64,000 nt of DNA from a virus. Position 1 is the first letter of the stretch, and the number at the start of each line of letters is the position of its first letter. Below are positions 52,491 through 59,534 of the stretch, piece by piece. The notes under the pieces were generated by a model, which was not told where the DNA came from, searched no databases, and saw only the letters and a program-made list of their open reading frames with translations. The DNA lies in IMG/VR virus record IMGVR_UViG_3300027971_000044, positions 17,487 to 81,486 of that record. One strand, 5' to 3'. Both the position numbers and the translations under genes were made by a program.

Positions 52491-53495
52491 ATGACAATAG
52501 AAATAGATGGCATTTTAGCCAAGCTAGATCCAAAAACACGAGCACGAGTTCAATCCGCACAGGACATACAAGTTGAAAAGCAACTTACTCCTAGTATTGG
52601 ATTAAACTTTGCGTTGCGTGGAGGTTTGGGTTACGGCAGACAAGTACTCGTATGGGGAAATAAATCTGCTGGTAAGTCTTCTTTCTGCCTACAGATGATT
52701 GCTCTTGCACAAAAAAAAGGCAAGACATGTGCCTGGATTGATGCAGAAGCTTCCTACGACCAGTCTTGGGCAGAAAAGCTAGGAGTAGATTCCTCTTCTC
52801 TTATTTACTCACCAGCAAAAACTGTTAACGACATGGTTGATGTTGCTACAAAGTTAATGGACGCAGGCGTTGATATGATTGTAGTAGATTCAATCTCAGC
52901 GTTGCTACCTGCAATTTATTTTGAAAAAGACGGAAATGAAATGAAAGATTTGCAAGATACAAAGCAAATCGGCGCTGAAGCAAAGGATATGACCCACGCA
53001 GTCAAGATGTTAAACTATGCAAACAAAAACACACTACTTGTTCTCATCTCACAACAACGAAATCAATTTGGATCTATGCATGCTAGTCACATCCCCACGG
53101 GCGGCATGGCTGTCAAGTTCTTCTCTTCCACAGTTATTAAACTCTGGTCGTCTGAGGCTGAGGCTAATGCTATCAAGGCTGGCATTAAAGTTGGCGACAA
53201 AATTATTGAGCAAAGAGTTGGCAGGCCAGTTAACTGGATTATTGATTACAACAAACTCGGCCCCCCAAATTTATCGGGACAATATGACTTCTACTATCAA
53301 GGGAACATTCTTGGTGTAGATAGCGTAGGAGAAACTTTAGATGTTGCAGAAATGTGCGGCATCGTAGAAAAAGGTGGAGCATGGTACACAGTAAATGGAG
53401 AACGTTTTCAAGGACGTGCAAAGGCTGTAGCATATTTAAAGGAAAATCCAGATGTTGTAGACAGCTTAATAGGAGACATAAATGCCAAACATTAA
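52491..53495 (+). CDS. recA: RecA/UvsX-like recombinase
   Basis: A 334-residue protein. Walker A is GNKSAGKSS (56-64), Walker B MIVVDS (129-134). A MAW-like and L1/L2 region includes LISQQRNQFGSM and PTGGMAVKFFSSTVIKLW. The C-terminal part GETLDVAEMCGIVEKGGAWY, then NGERFQGRAKAVAYLKENPD, is typical of RecA. It pairs homologous DNA for repair and recombination-dependent replication, and could act on the repeated adhesin modules. It has its own promoter. Confidence 0.9.
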   Translation: MTIEIDGILAKLDPKTRARVQSAQDIQVEKQLTPSIGLNFALRGGLGYGRQVLVWGNKSAGKSSFCLQMIALAQKKGKTCAWIDAEASYDQSWAEKLGVDSSSLIYSPAKTVNDMVDVATKLMDAGVDMIVVDSISALLPAIYFEKDGNEMKDLQDTKQIGAEAKDMTHAVKMLNYANKNTLLVLISQQRNQFGSMHASHIPTGGMAVKFFSSTVIKLWSSEAEANAIKAGIKVGDKIIEQRVGRPVNWIIDYNKLGPPNLSGQYDFYYQGNILGVDSVGETLDVAEMCGIVEKGGAWYTVNGERFQGRAKAVAYLKENPDVVDSLIGDINAKH

Positions 53496-53670
53496 TGAGT
53501 TTCTTAATAAGCCTGAGAAAATAATGGCCACAGAACTAGAAAAGTTTGATGGAATTAAACCATGCTCAAAGTGTGATAAGAATTCTGACGTATACTACTG
53601 GGATGCAATCAATATGACTATATCTTGGGAATGTCCAGACGGACATAAAAATTCCTTTACGGTTCAGTAA
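53482..53670 (+). CDS. Zinc-binding small protein
   Basis: A 62-residue protein that starts inside the end of recA. CSKC (KPCSKCDKNS) and a later ECPDGHKN give a possible Cys3-His site; between them lies YYWDAINMTISW. It is probably a small nucleic-acid-binding ribbon. Overlap with neighbours at both ends supports expression in the operon. Confidence 0.55.
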   Translation: MPNINEFLNKPEKIMATELEKFDGIKPCSKCDKNSDVYYWDAINMTISWECPDGHKNSFTVQ

Positions 53671-53978
53671 TGTCAGAAAGATCAGAAGTAAAACGTGATG
53701 GTGCCAAAGCACAAAAAAACAGTGGTCGCGGCGACTATCAAAAGGGTGATGCTAAGTGGAATCAGTTCCTTGTGGACTACAAAGAAGCAAAGGCATCATT
53801 CAATCTAAATAAAGATGTATGGGCTAAAATCTGTACAGATACTTTTAAGGTAAGCAGAGATATGCATCCTGCCCTTAAAATTATTATCGGTGAGGATTCC
53901 AAGGTTCGTCTTGGAATCATTGAGTGGTCAGTCTTAGAAGACTTGATCGCATTCTGGGAGGAAAATAATAATGGCTAA
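53670..53978 (+). CDS. Hypothetical protein next to SSB
   Basis: A 102-residue protein. A basic N-terminus (MSERSEVKRDGAKAQKNSGR) precedes DAKWNQFLVDYKEAKASFNL and VWAKICTDTFKVSRDMHPAL. The rest is helical, ending EENNNG. It overlaps the SSB gene by 8 nt. A recombination-related role is possible from context only. Confidence 0.55.
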   Translation: MSERSEVKRDGAKAQKNSGRGDYQKGDAKWNQFLVDYKEAKASFNLNKDVWAKICTDTFKVSRDMHPALKIIIGEDSKVRLGIIEWSVLEDLIAFWEENNNG

Positions 53979-54381
53979 TCCAACAATTACAATCGTTGGT
54001 CGTGTAGGGCAAGATCCAGTTAAGCTTAATGGAGGCGGAGTTAGACTACGTATAGTATCTAATGACCGTGTAAAGAATGATTCAACAGGTAGCTGGGATG
54101 ATAAAGATACGTCATGGTGGACCGTTAAGGCGTGGAAGAGTTTGGCGGAACAAAGCATTGCTACTTTAAAGAAGGGTCAAGAAGTAGTTATTGTGGGTAA
54201 GATTTATGAAGAGACTTGGAAAGATAAAGAAGGAAATAGCCGCACATCTTATGATGTTAATGCAGACACAATTGCAGTAACAACATGGTCGCTATCAAAG
54301 AAAGAGTCTGCTCCAGCATTTGATAACTCATGGTCAGCACCTGCTAAATGGGATATTGCAGAAGCAGAGGTTCCATTCTAA
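53971..54381 (+). CDS. ssb: Single-stranded DNA-binding protein (SSB, OB-fold)
   Basis: A 136-residue protein with GGGAGG upstream. The OB-fold reads ITIVGRVGQDPVKLNGGGVR, then DTSWWTVKAWKSLAEQSIAT and LKKGQEVVIVGKIYEETWKD. The linker is short and Ser/Trp-rich. The C-terminal tip AEAEVPF resembles the acidic-Pro-Phe tail of bacterial SSBs that recruits partners. It should protect ssDNA and load recombination proteins. Confidence 0.9.
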   Translation: MANPTITIVGRVGQDPVKLNGGGVRLRIVSNDRVKNDSTGSWDDKDTSWWTVKAWKSLAEQSIATLKKGQEVVIVGKIYEETWKDKEGNSRTSYDVNADTIAVTTWSLSKKESAPAFDNSWSAPAKWDIAEAEVPF

Positions 54382-54539
54382 TGAAGGAACTTATCTATAC
54401 AACTCTAACTGGAGTTGCAGTAGGTGGAGTATTTAGCATATTCAAATTGCCTATCCCTGCCCCGCCAGTATTTGCTGGCCTAATGGGTATCGTTGGATTA
54501 TGGATGGGATATGCGTTAGTTCAAAAGGCATTCGCATGA
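54381..54539 (+). CDS. XapX-like small membrane protein
   Basis: 52 residues from the ATG overlapping the SSB stop (TAATG). It has two hydrophobic segments separated by the hallmark FKLPIPAPPVFAGLMGIVGL. This Pro-rich turn is typical of XapX (DUF1427) proteins of bacteria. Their function is unknown; they sit in the inner membrane. The gene lies in the middle of a replication operon, where a membrane protein is unexpected. Confidence 0.72.
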   Translation: MKELIYTTLTGVAVGGVFSIFKLPIPAPPVFAGLMGIVGLWMGYALVQKAFA

Positions 54540-54634
54540 CAGCATTCCTTATTGGATTAATGATTGGTTTTGTAATTGGATACCCCCTTGGGTTATTTAT
54601 AGATAAATGGGATAAGAGGATAAAAAATGGCTGA
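54536..54634 (+). CDS. Tiny single-pass membrane protein
   Basis: A 32-residue ORF starting MTAFLIGLMIGFVIGYPLGL and ending KWDKRIKNG. One hydrophobic helix with GxxxG-like spacing precedes a basic tail, so the C-terminus should be cytoplasmic. It is coupled to the XapX-like gene by an ATGA overlap and to the next gene by 8 nt. It may partner the XapX-like protein. Confidence 0.55.
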   Translation: MTAFLIGLMIGFVIGYPLGLFIDKWDKRIKNG

Positions 54635-54965
54635 GGATAAAAATACCCTTGAGTTAATTAGTGATATTACAGAGTTCAATGATCTGCATGAGTTCATGAA
54701 AGATGAGCACTTAGACAGAGCCCTTGCAATTGTGGTAAAATTATTAATGAATCCTGATGTTCCATCAGCAAAAGCACCACATTTAATTATGGAGCTTCAA
54801 GCAATGTCAACTAAGTTTGCAGTGCTTGCATCTGTATACTCTACAATTGCTAAGGACAAGGCTGGAACGGCAAATAATAATAAAAAGAATATATATTATT
54901 CTGTAAAAGAGTCCATAGACAAATTGGTTGATGCGCTTAAATATGTTGTGAGGTATAACTCCTAA
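54627..54965 (+). CDS. Hypothetical helical protein
   Basis: A 112-residue, nearly all-helical protein: MAEDKNTLELISDITEFNDL, then PSAKAPHLIMELQAMSTKFA. It ends 1 nt before the Cas4-like gene. In actinophages small helical proteins often accompany this nuclease, so the two may act together; inference. Confidence 0.6.
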   Translation: MAEDKNTLELISDITEFNDLHEFMKDEHLDRALAIVVKLLMNPDVPSAKAPHLIMELQAMSTKFAVLASVYSTIAKDKAGTANNNKKNIYYSVKESIDKLVDALKYVVRYNS

Positions 54966-55757
54966 ATGGGTAGAGATATAGTAAAGAATTTAAAGTTTAA
55001 AAAGCATACTGGCAAGTTCTTTGATCCAGAATTATTTGCTCAACTGCTTGATGAGTCTTATCGAAATACTAAACGTGCAGACGGAGAGATGACAAAGAAG
55101 TCATTTAGCCCAAGTTCTCTCGGGTACGGTCACGGCACATGCCCACGATATTGGTACATGGCCTTCTCTGGTGCAATGTTCATTGATGATAATGATGCAG
55201 TTGCAGTCGCCAATATGGCGCAGGGAACACAGGCTCACGAAAGACTTCAGAAACTTATCTCTACTATGCCTCAATTCAAAATGGAAGAAGAAGAGATTCT
55301 AAATGAATACCCACCCATCAGAGGCTTTATAGATTTAATTATGGAGTACGATGGTGAAACCGTAATCGGTGAAATTAAAACGGCTAAGCAAGAAGTATGG
55401 GATACAAGACAGTCTGAAATGAAACCTACTGCTAATCATATGCTTCAGCTTCTAACATACATGAAGCTAAAGAAGGCTAAAGAAGGGTTCTTCCTATATG
55501 AGAATAAGAATACCCAAGAGATATTAGTTATTCCAATTTCAATGAATGAAAGAAATACAAAGATTATTGAAGACACATTTATTTGGATGTGTGAAGTTTG
55601 GGATAACTTTAAAGATGGCGACCTACCAATGAGACCTGCTGGTGCTACAAAGTCAAAGATGCCTTGTACATATTGCCCAGTTAAAAAAGAATGCTACTCC
55701 AAAGAGACACCCGTTGGCACAGTTCAAATTGAAAAATTTGAGGTTCCTTCTGTATGA
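54966..55757 (+). CDS. Cas4/RecB-like PD-(D/E)XK nuclease with Fe-S cysteines
   Basis: A 263-residue protein. Nuclease motifs: His91 (TQAHERL), Asp123 (RGFIDLIMEYD) and Glu136-x-Lys138 (IGEIKTAK), with a QLLTYM motif near 161. Four cysteines, Cys59 (GTCPRYW), Cys234, Cys237 and Cys243 (CTYCPVKKEC), are placed as in the Fe-S cluster of Cas4/AddB-type enzymes. It should resect DNA ends for recombination with RecA and SSB. No CRISPR array or cas1/cas2 lies in the window, so a CRISPR role is not supported. Confidence 0.88.
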   Translation: MGRDIVKNLKFKKHTGKFFDPELFAQLLDESYRNTKRADGEMTKKSFSPSSLGYGHGTCPRYWYMAFSGAMFIDDNDAVAVANMAQGTQAHERLQKLISTMPQFKMEEEEILNEYPPIRGFIDLIMEYDGETVIGEIKTAKQEVWDTRQSEMKPTANHMLQLLTYMKLKKAKEGFFLYENKNTQEILVIPISMNERNTKIIEDTFIWMCEVWDNFKDGDLPMRPAGATKSKMPCTYCPVKKECYSKETPVGTVQIEKFEVPSV

Positions 55758-56032
55758 TCTGCGCTAATTCGGAATGTAAAAAGAATTTTAAGCCTAAGAC
55801 GCATAATCAAAAGTATTGTGCGGATGAGTGTTGCAGAATTGCTACTAATCGTAGGATCATGGAAAAATATTATGAGCGTAAAGCAATTAGAAATGGTGCT
55901 CTGCGACCTTGCTCTAGGTGTGGACATCAGCTTAGCAGATACAACAAGGGAGAGTTTTGTGCAACATGTGAAAAGAATATTAACCTGGAAAACAAAAGTA
56001 AGTTATTTAGGATGCTAGATGACATTAGCTAG
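55754..56032 (+). CDS. Double zinc-ribbon protein
   Basis: A 92-residue protein. First ribbon: CANSECKKNFKPKTHNQKYC with ADECC. Second: RPCSRCGHQLSRYNKGEFC with ATCEKN. Eight or nine cysteines are enough for two zinc ions. A basic helix (RRIMEKYYERKAIRNG) joins them. It overlaps the nuclease stop (ATGA) and the resolvase start by 14 nt. It is probably a DNA- or RNA-binding factor. Confidence 0.65.
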   Translation: MICANSECKKNFKPKTHNQKYCADECCRIATNRRIMEKYYERKAIRNGALRPCSRCGHQLSRYNKGEFCATCEKNINLENKSKLFRMLDDIS

Positions 56033-56585
56033 TCTAAAAAAGATTCAAGCAAATAGAGTATTAGGTATAGATGCCTCAACTAACTCTATTGCTTTTTGCT
56101 TGATGGAAAATGATGTTCCATTAAAGTGGGGTAAAATTAATTTAACAGGCAATGACATATATGAAAAGATTCATGATGCTAAGATCAAAATGGCTTCAAT
56201 GCTTGATGAACTTAGATCAGATTATATTGTTGTTGAAGGAGCAGTATTTGTTAAGTCTGCAGATGCTGTAATTAAACTATCATATGTTTATGGAGTTGTT
56301 ATAGCAGAGTTGATGTCTACTGGAGCTAAGGTTATTACTATAGCCCCTTCTTCTTGGCAGGCATACATAGGAAATAAGAACCCTACAAAGGAAGAGAAAG
56401 CGGCTATTAGGGTAAAAAATCCAGGCTATGCAGACTCCTGGTATCAAAACCAACTACGTAATATGCGTAAGCAAAGAACAGTAAACTATTTTAATAATAA
56501 GTATAATTTGTCTTTAACAGATTTTGATGTGGCAGATTCATTCGGGATTGCACATTATTCAAACAGTATATTGACGGAACGATGA
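56019..56585 (+). CDS. RuvC-like Holliday junction resolvase
   Basis: A 188-residue RNase H-fold protein. Catalytic acids: Asp18 (LGIDASTNS), Glu73 (VVEGAVF), Asp170 and Asp173 (DFDVADSFGIAHY). The order and spacing match RuvC. It contains SYVYGVVIAELMSTGAKVIT and SSWQAYIGNKNPTKEEKAA, also typical of RuvC. It cleaves four-way junctions made during recombination-dependent replication before packaging. Confidence 0.88.
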   Translation: MTLASLKKIQANRVLGIDASTNSIAFCLMENDVPLKWGKINLTGNDIYEKIHDAKIKMASMLDELRSDYIVVEGAVFVKSADAVIKLSYVYGVVIAELMSTGAKVITIAPSSWQAYIGNKNPTKEEKAAIRVKNPGYADSWYQNQLRNMRKQRTVNYFNNKYNLSLTDFDVADSFGIAHYSNSILTER

Positions 56586-56728
56586 AATATTATCAAAGTA
56601 GAGATTGGCTACACCGTAGATATGTCTTGCAGAAAAAGACAGTCACAGAGATAGCTAAAGAGTGTAATGTATCCGCTATGACCATACAGAGATATCTAGA
56701 TCAGTTTGGATTGATTAAAAAGAGATGA
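56582..56728 (+). CDS. Small helix-turn-helix protein
   Basis: A 48-residue ORF. It starts MKYYQSRDWLHRRYVLQKKT, then TVTEIAKECNVSAMTIQRYL forms a clean HTH with the recognition helix in NVSAMTIQRYLDQF. The ATGA overlaps at both ends fit the operon. Stand-alone HTHs of this type resemble the DNA-binding part of phage HNH endonucleases, without the nuclease. Confidence 0.65.
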   Translation: MKYYQSRDWLHRRYVLQKKTVTEIAKECNVSAMTIQRYLDQFGLIKKR

Positions 56729-57420
56729 AATTTACTCATAAAGTTTTTCACATTGAGCAGCAAAATGACAGGGATCATCTGGTAAATAGTATTAATGATT
56801 ATCTTTCTTTATACTCTGATCAACTTGATACACCAACATTTAAAATTTCATCTAATGATGAATATTTAAAGTTTGCTAGCAACAACCCTGATTTTATTGT
56901 AGATCCTTCAGGCTATTCTTTAGACGGCGAGCAAGGGTGGAGGTACGGAGAGATCGGTATCTGGGCAAGCAATAGAACAGCATGGAAAAAATTTCTTGAA
57001 ACAGATTCAGATTATTTAATATTGATGGAAGATGACATTGTTTATAGTCGTAAGTTTATTGATATATTAAAAGACTCTATTTTACAAATGCCAGATGATT
57101 GGGATGTGCTGCACCTTTTTGCACCAGAAGATCAATTTTATAAATATAATCATACTAACGACTTCGGAGCTATTGATGTATGCTACCCATATCAAGATTG
57201 GTCATGCTTATGCTATATTATAACTAGAAAGGGGGCAGAGAGATTGCTTGAGTCATCAACTAGAATATCATTGCCGCTAGACTGGCATATGTTTAGACAG
57301 ACACACTTATTTAATATTTTTACATTAAAGCCAGAATCATCTACAGCCTGTTCTTTATTTCCTATAGAGTCAACATTTCAAACAAAGCAAAAGAGAGAAG
57401 CATTAAATGGGATACTCTAA
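56725..57420 (+). CDS. Glycosyltransferase, family 25-like
   Basis: A 231-residue protein. WRYGEIGIWASNRTAWKKFL followed by YLILMEDDIVYS (MEDD at 101-104) is the signature of GT25 enzymes, which transfer a hexose from a nucleotide sugar. VLHLFAPEDQFYKYNHTNDF and a YIITRKGAERLLE helix follow, also typical. It begins a three-gene cassette with a methyltransferase and a second glycosyltransferase, all overlapping. The acceptor is unknown: capsid, fibre, lipid or DNA. Confidence 0.85.
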   Translation: MKFTHKVFHIEQQNDRDHLVNSINDYLSLYSDQLDTPTFKISSNDEYLKFASNNPDFIVDPSGYSLDGEQGWRYGEIGIWASNRTAWKKFLETDSDYLILMEDDIVYSRKFIDILKDSILQMPDDWDVLHLFAPEDQFYKYNHTNDFGAIDVCYPYQDWSCLCYIITRKGAERLLESSTRISLPLDWHMFRQTHLFNIFTLKPESSTACSLFPIESTFQTKQKREALNGIL

Positions 57421-57931
57421 TCCAGAAAACAAGCCATGGGCTCAACAAAAAATAATTGAGCTGCGCCCACAAACCGTACTAGATGTCGGTGCTGGGCAAG
57501 GAACCTATCTAGATCTTATCAGAGAAGGGTTGGGAGCGGGGGTAATAGTAAATGCAGTAGAGGTATGGCAACCATACATAGATCAATTCAACCTATTAAA
57601 TAGATACGATAAGCTATTTGCGATGGATGTAAGAGATATGACAAACTTTGAATATGATTTAGTTATACTAGGAGATATTCTTGAGCATATGTCTGAGCCT
57701 GACGCTATAAGTCTATGGGATAAGATTTCAAAACAGGCAAAATATGCAATCATATCTATTCCTATTATTCATTACCATCAGGATGCAATCAATGGCAACC
57801 CATATGAGGTACACGTAGAAGAAGACTGGACAGTAGAAAGAGTACTAGAAAAGTTTAGTCACATTGTTGAGCATAAAAAGTTTGAAGTAACTGGGACATT
57901 TATTGCAGAGTTTAACAATGACAATCCCTAA
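57407..57931 (+). CDS. Class I SAM-dependent methyltransferase
   Basis: A 174-residue protein. Motif I is TVLDVGAGQGTYLDLI (23-38); an acidic loop follows (NAVEVWQP); YDLVILGDILEHMSEPDAI is motif IV/post-motif as in small-molecule methyltransferases. No target-recognition domain is present, so a sugar or small acceptor is likelier than a sequence-specific DNA target. It lies between two glycosyltransferases and overlaps both. Confidence 0.82.
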   Translation: MGYSNPENKPWAQQKIIELRPQTVLDVGAGQGTYLDLIREGLGAGVIVNAVEVWQPYIDQFNLLNRYDKLFAMDVRDMTNFEYDLVILGDILEHMSEPDAISLWDKISKQAKYAIISIPIIHYHQDAINGNPYEVHVEEDWTVERVLEKFSHIVEHKKFEVTGTFIAEFNNDNP

Positions 57932-58637
57932 GATTATCTGGCAAACATATAAAGATCCGTATGATAGCTTAAAAAACTATATGTACGACTCTATGCAAAC
58001 ATGGAGTGATTTAAATCCAGAGTACGAGCACAGGTACATGGATGACTTGCAGGCTGGAGAGTTAGTATTAAAGGAGTATGGACAGGACTGGTACGACATA
58101 TTTATAAATCTTCCAGTCGGTGTCATGCGTGGAGACCTTTGGAGGTATATGGTTATATATAAGTATGGCGGTGTGTATACAGACTTAGATACAGAATGTT
58201 TGCTCCCTATATCTCAATGGATGCTTGATGATAAAGATTTTATTGTATGTCCTGAAACAAGTAAACATTTTTGTCAATGGACATTTGCCTCAACAGCAGG
58301 CAATCCTATTTTAAAATCAGTATTAGATTTAATTAAAGATAAATTAATGTCTCCAAGTTACGGCTCAGATCATTTTGTACACACTCATACAGGGCCAGCG
58401 ATATGGACAAATGGAATTACAAAAGCCTTGGGGATAGAAGTAGAAAATATTATAGATGATTATCTATTGTTAAATTCTTCTGATAATGCTAAACTATATA
58501 AGTTCCATTGTTACGGAGGCGAACAATGGAGAATATTTCATTTTGAGTCTGTAAAGCATATTTATGGAAGCCAAGCATGGAATGATGGAAGCTATATTCA
58601 ATGGATTCAGGATCCTTTAGTGAGAGGTACACAATGA
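57918..58637 (+). CDS. Glycosyltransferase with DXD motif (OCH1/capsular type)
   Basis: 239 residues from the ATG at 57918; an in-frame ATG 15 nt earlier is also possible. MTIPKIIWQTYKDPYDSLKN is the standard family start. RGDLWRYMVIYKYGGVYTDL, then DTE, carries the DXD (Asp89, Asp91) and the Arg/Asp pair of Gly_transf_sug enzymes. They transfer mannose or other hexoses. Together with GT25 and the methyltransferase it forms a likely glycan-decorating cassette. Confidence 0.85.
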   Translation: MTIPKIIWQTYKDPYDSLKNYMYDSMQTWSDLNPEYEHRYMDDLQAGELVLKEYGQDWYDIFINLPVGVMRGDLWRYMVIYKYGGVYTDLDTECLLPISQWMLDDKDFIVCPETSKHFCQWTFASTAGNPILKSVLDLIKDKLMSPSYGSDHFVHTHTGPAIWTNGITKALGIEVENIIDDYLLLNSSDNAKLYKFHCYGGEQWRIFHFESVKHIYGSQAWNDGSYIQWIQDPLVRGTQ

Positions 58638-58966
58638 AATTAAGACCAGTATTTGAGGATGTTACTCAGTTTAATTGCAGTGATCTATATTTAAAATCTG
58701 TAGGAGCGCCAGCAGGAAATAAAATATGGTCAACGTGCCATGAAATTGCACACATGTTAATTGAAAAGAATATATCATACGGCAATTCAGCTTTGGATCC
58801 TGCCAGAATATTTTCAACAGCGGATTCAACAGAACAATTAAAAGTTCGTATTGATGATAAATTAAATAGAGTTAAGAATAATCAAGGCTATGCTGGGGAC
58901 AATGATATTGATGATTTGATTGGCTATTTAGTATTATATAAGATTGCAAAGGCTAAATCTGATTGA
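58634..58966 (+). CDS. DUF1599-like (nucleotide-modification-associated) protein
   Basis: 110 residues from the ATG overlapping the upstream stop (ATGA). AHMLIEKNISYGNSALDPAR, then LKVRIDDKLNRVKNN and DIDDLIGYLVLYKIA, give the acidic-helix pattern of DUF1599, a MazG-like all-alpha family also called nucleotide-modification-associated domain 1. Its biochemical role is not settled. Its place beside two glycosyltransferases raises the possibility of modified DNA. It ends just inside the terminase promoter. Confidence 0.65.
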   Translation: MKLRPVFEDVTQFNCSDLYLKSVGAPAGNKIWSTCHEIAHMLIEKNISYGNSALDPARIFSTADSTEQLKVRIDDKLNRVKNNQGYAGDNDIDDLIGYLVLYKIAKAKSD

Positions 58967-58991
58967 CATTTTAGTCGACTAAAAGTATAAT
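58963..58991 (+). promoter_or_regulatory. Consensus promoter with 16-bp palindrome in the spacer (terminase)
   Basis: TTGACA (58963-58968), 17-nt spacer, TATAAT (58986-58991). TTTTAGTCGACTAAAA (58969-58984) is a perfect palindrome filling the spacer. The ATG at 58998 starts after 6 nt, without a Shine-Dalgarno: a leaderless start. A regulator bound to the palindrome would directly block or remodel polymerase binding. Confidence 0.85.
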
Positions 58992-58997
58992 ATAGTA

Positions 58998-59534
58998 ATG
59001 AGCGAAATAGAATTATCAGAGCATTTTGATAGAATGAACAAGGTGGTTGAAGAACTTCTTAAAGGAAGTACGCCTACCCAGATTGCCACTACTACTGGAA
59101 TCCAGCGCAAAGAAGTCCTTGAGCTAATTGACGACTGGAAAGATGTAGTACATAATGATAGCAATATCAGAGATCGTGCCCGAGAGGCCATCTCAGGGGC
59201 CGATCAGCACTATGCCATGCTTATCAAAGAGGCGTGGAAAACAGTAGAAGATGCAGATCAATCTGGCCAATTAGGAATAAAGTCTGGCGCATTAAAGCTT
59301 ATTGCGGATATAGAGACCAAAAGAATTGCAATGCTTCAATCTATTGGCGTACTTGAAAACAATGAGATTGCATCACAAATTGCAGAGACAGAACGTAAAC
59401 AAGACATCCTTGTTAGAATTTTAAAAGAGACTACATCAATATGCCCTAAGTGTAAGATGGAAGTAGCAAAAAGGTTATCTCAAATAACTGGAGTAATTGA
59501 ATCCGTTCAAGTAGAGGAAGCCGATGTCGTTTGA
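58998..59534 (+). CDS. Terminase small subunit
   Basis: A 178-residue protein. An N-terminal HTH (LKGSTPTQIATTTGIQRKEV) precedes a long helical oligomerisation region. CPKC (SICPKCKMEVAKR) lies near the C-terminus. It overlaps the large terminase start by 11 nt. The small subunit recognises phage DNA and stimulates the motor. No Shine-Dalgarno is present; it starts 6 nt after a consensus -10. Confidence 0.8.
   Translation: MSEIELSEHFDRMNKVVEELLKGSTPTQIATTTGIQRKEVLELIDDWKDVVHNDSNIRDRAREAISGADQHYAMLIKEAWKTVEDADQSGQLGIKSGALKLIADIETKRIAMLQSIGVLENNEIASQIAETERKQDILVRILKETTSICPKCKMEVAKRLSQITGVIESVQVEEADVV

Noticed and set aside
54966-55757. CRISPR-associated role for the Cas4-like nuclease
   Set aside because: No repeat-spacer array and no cas1 or cas2 are present. 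The gene sits with RecA, SSB and RuvC in a recombination operon.
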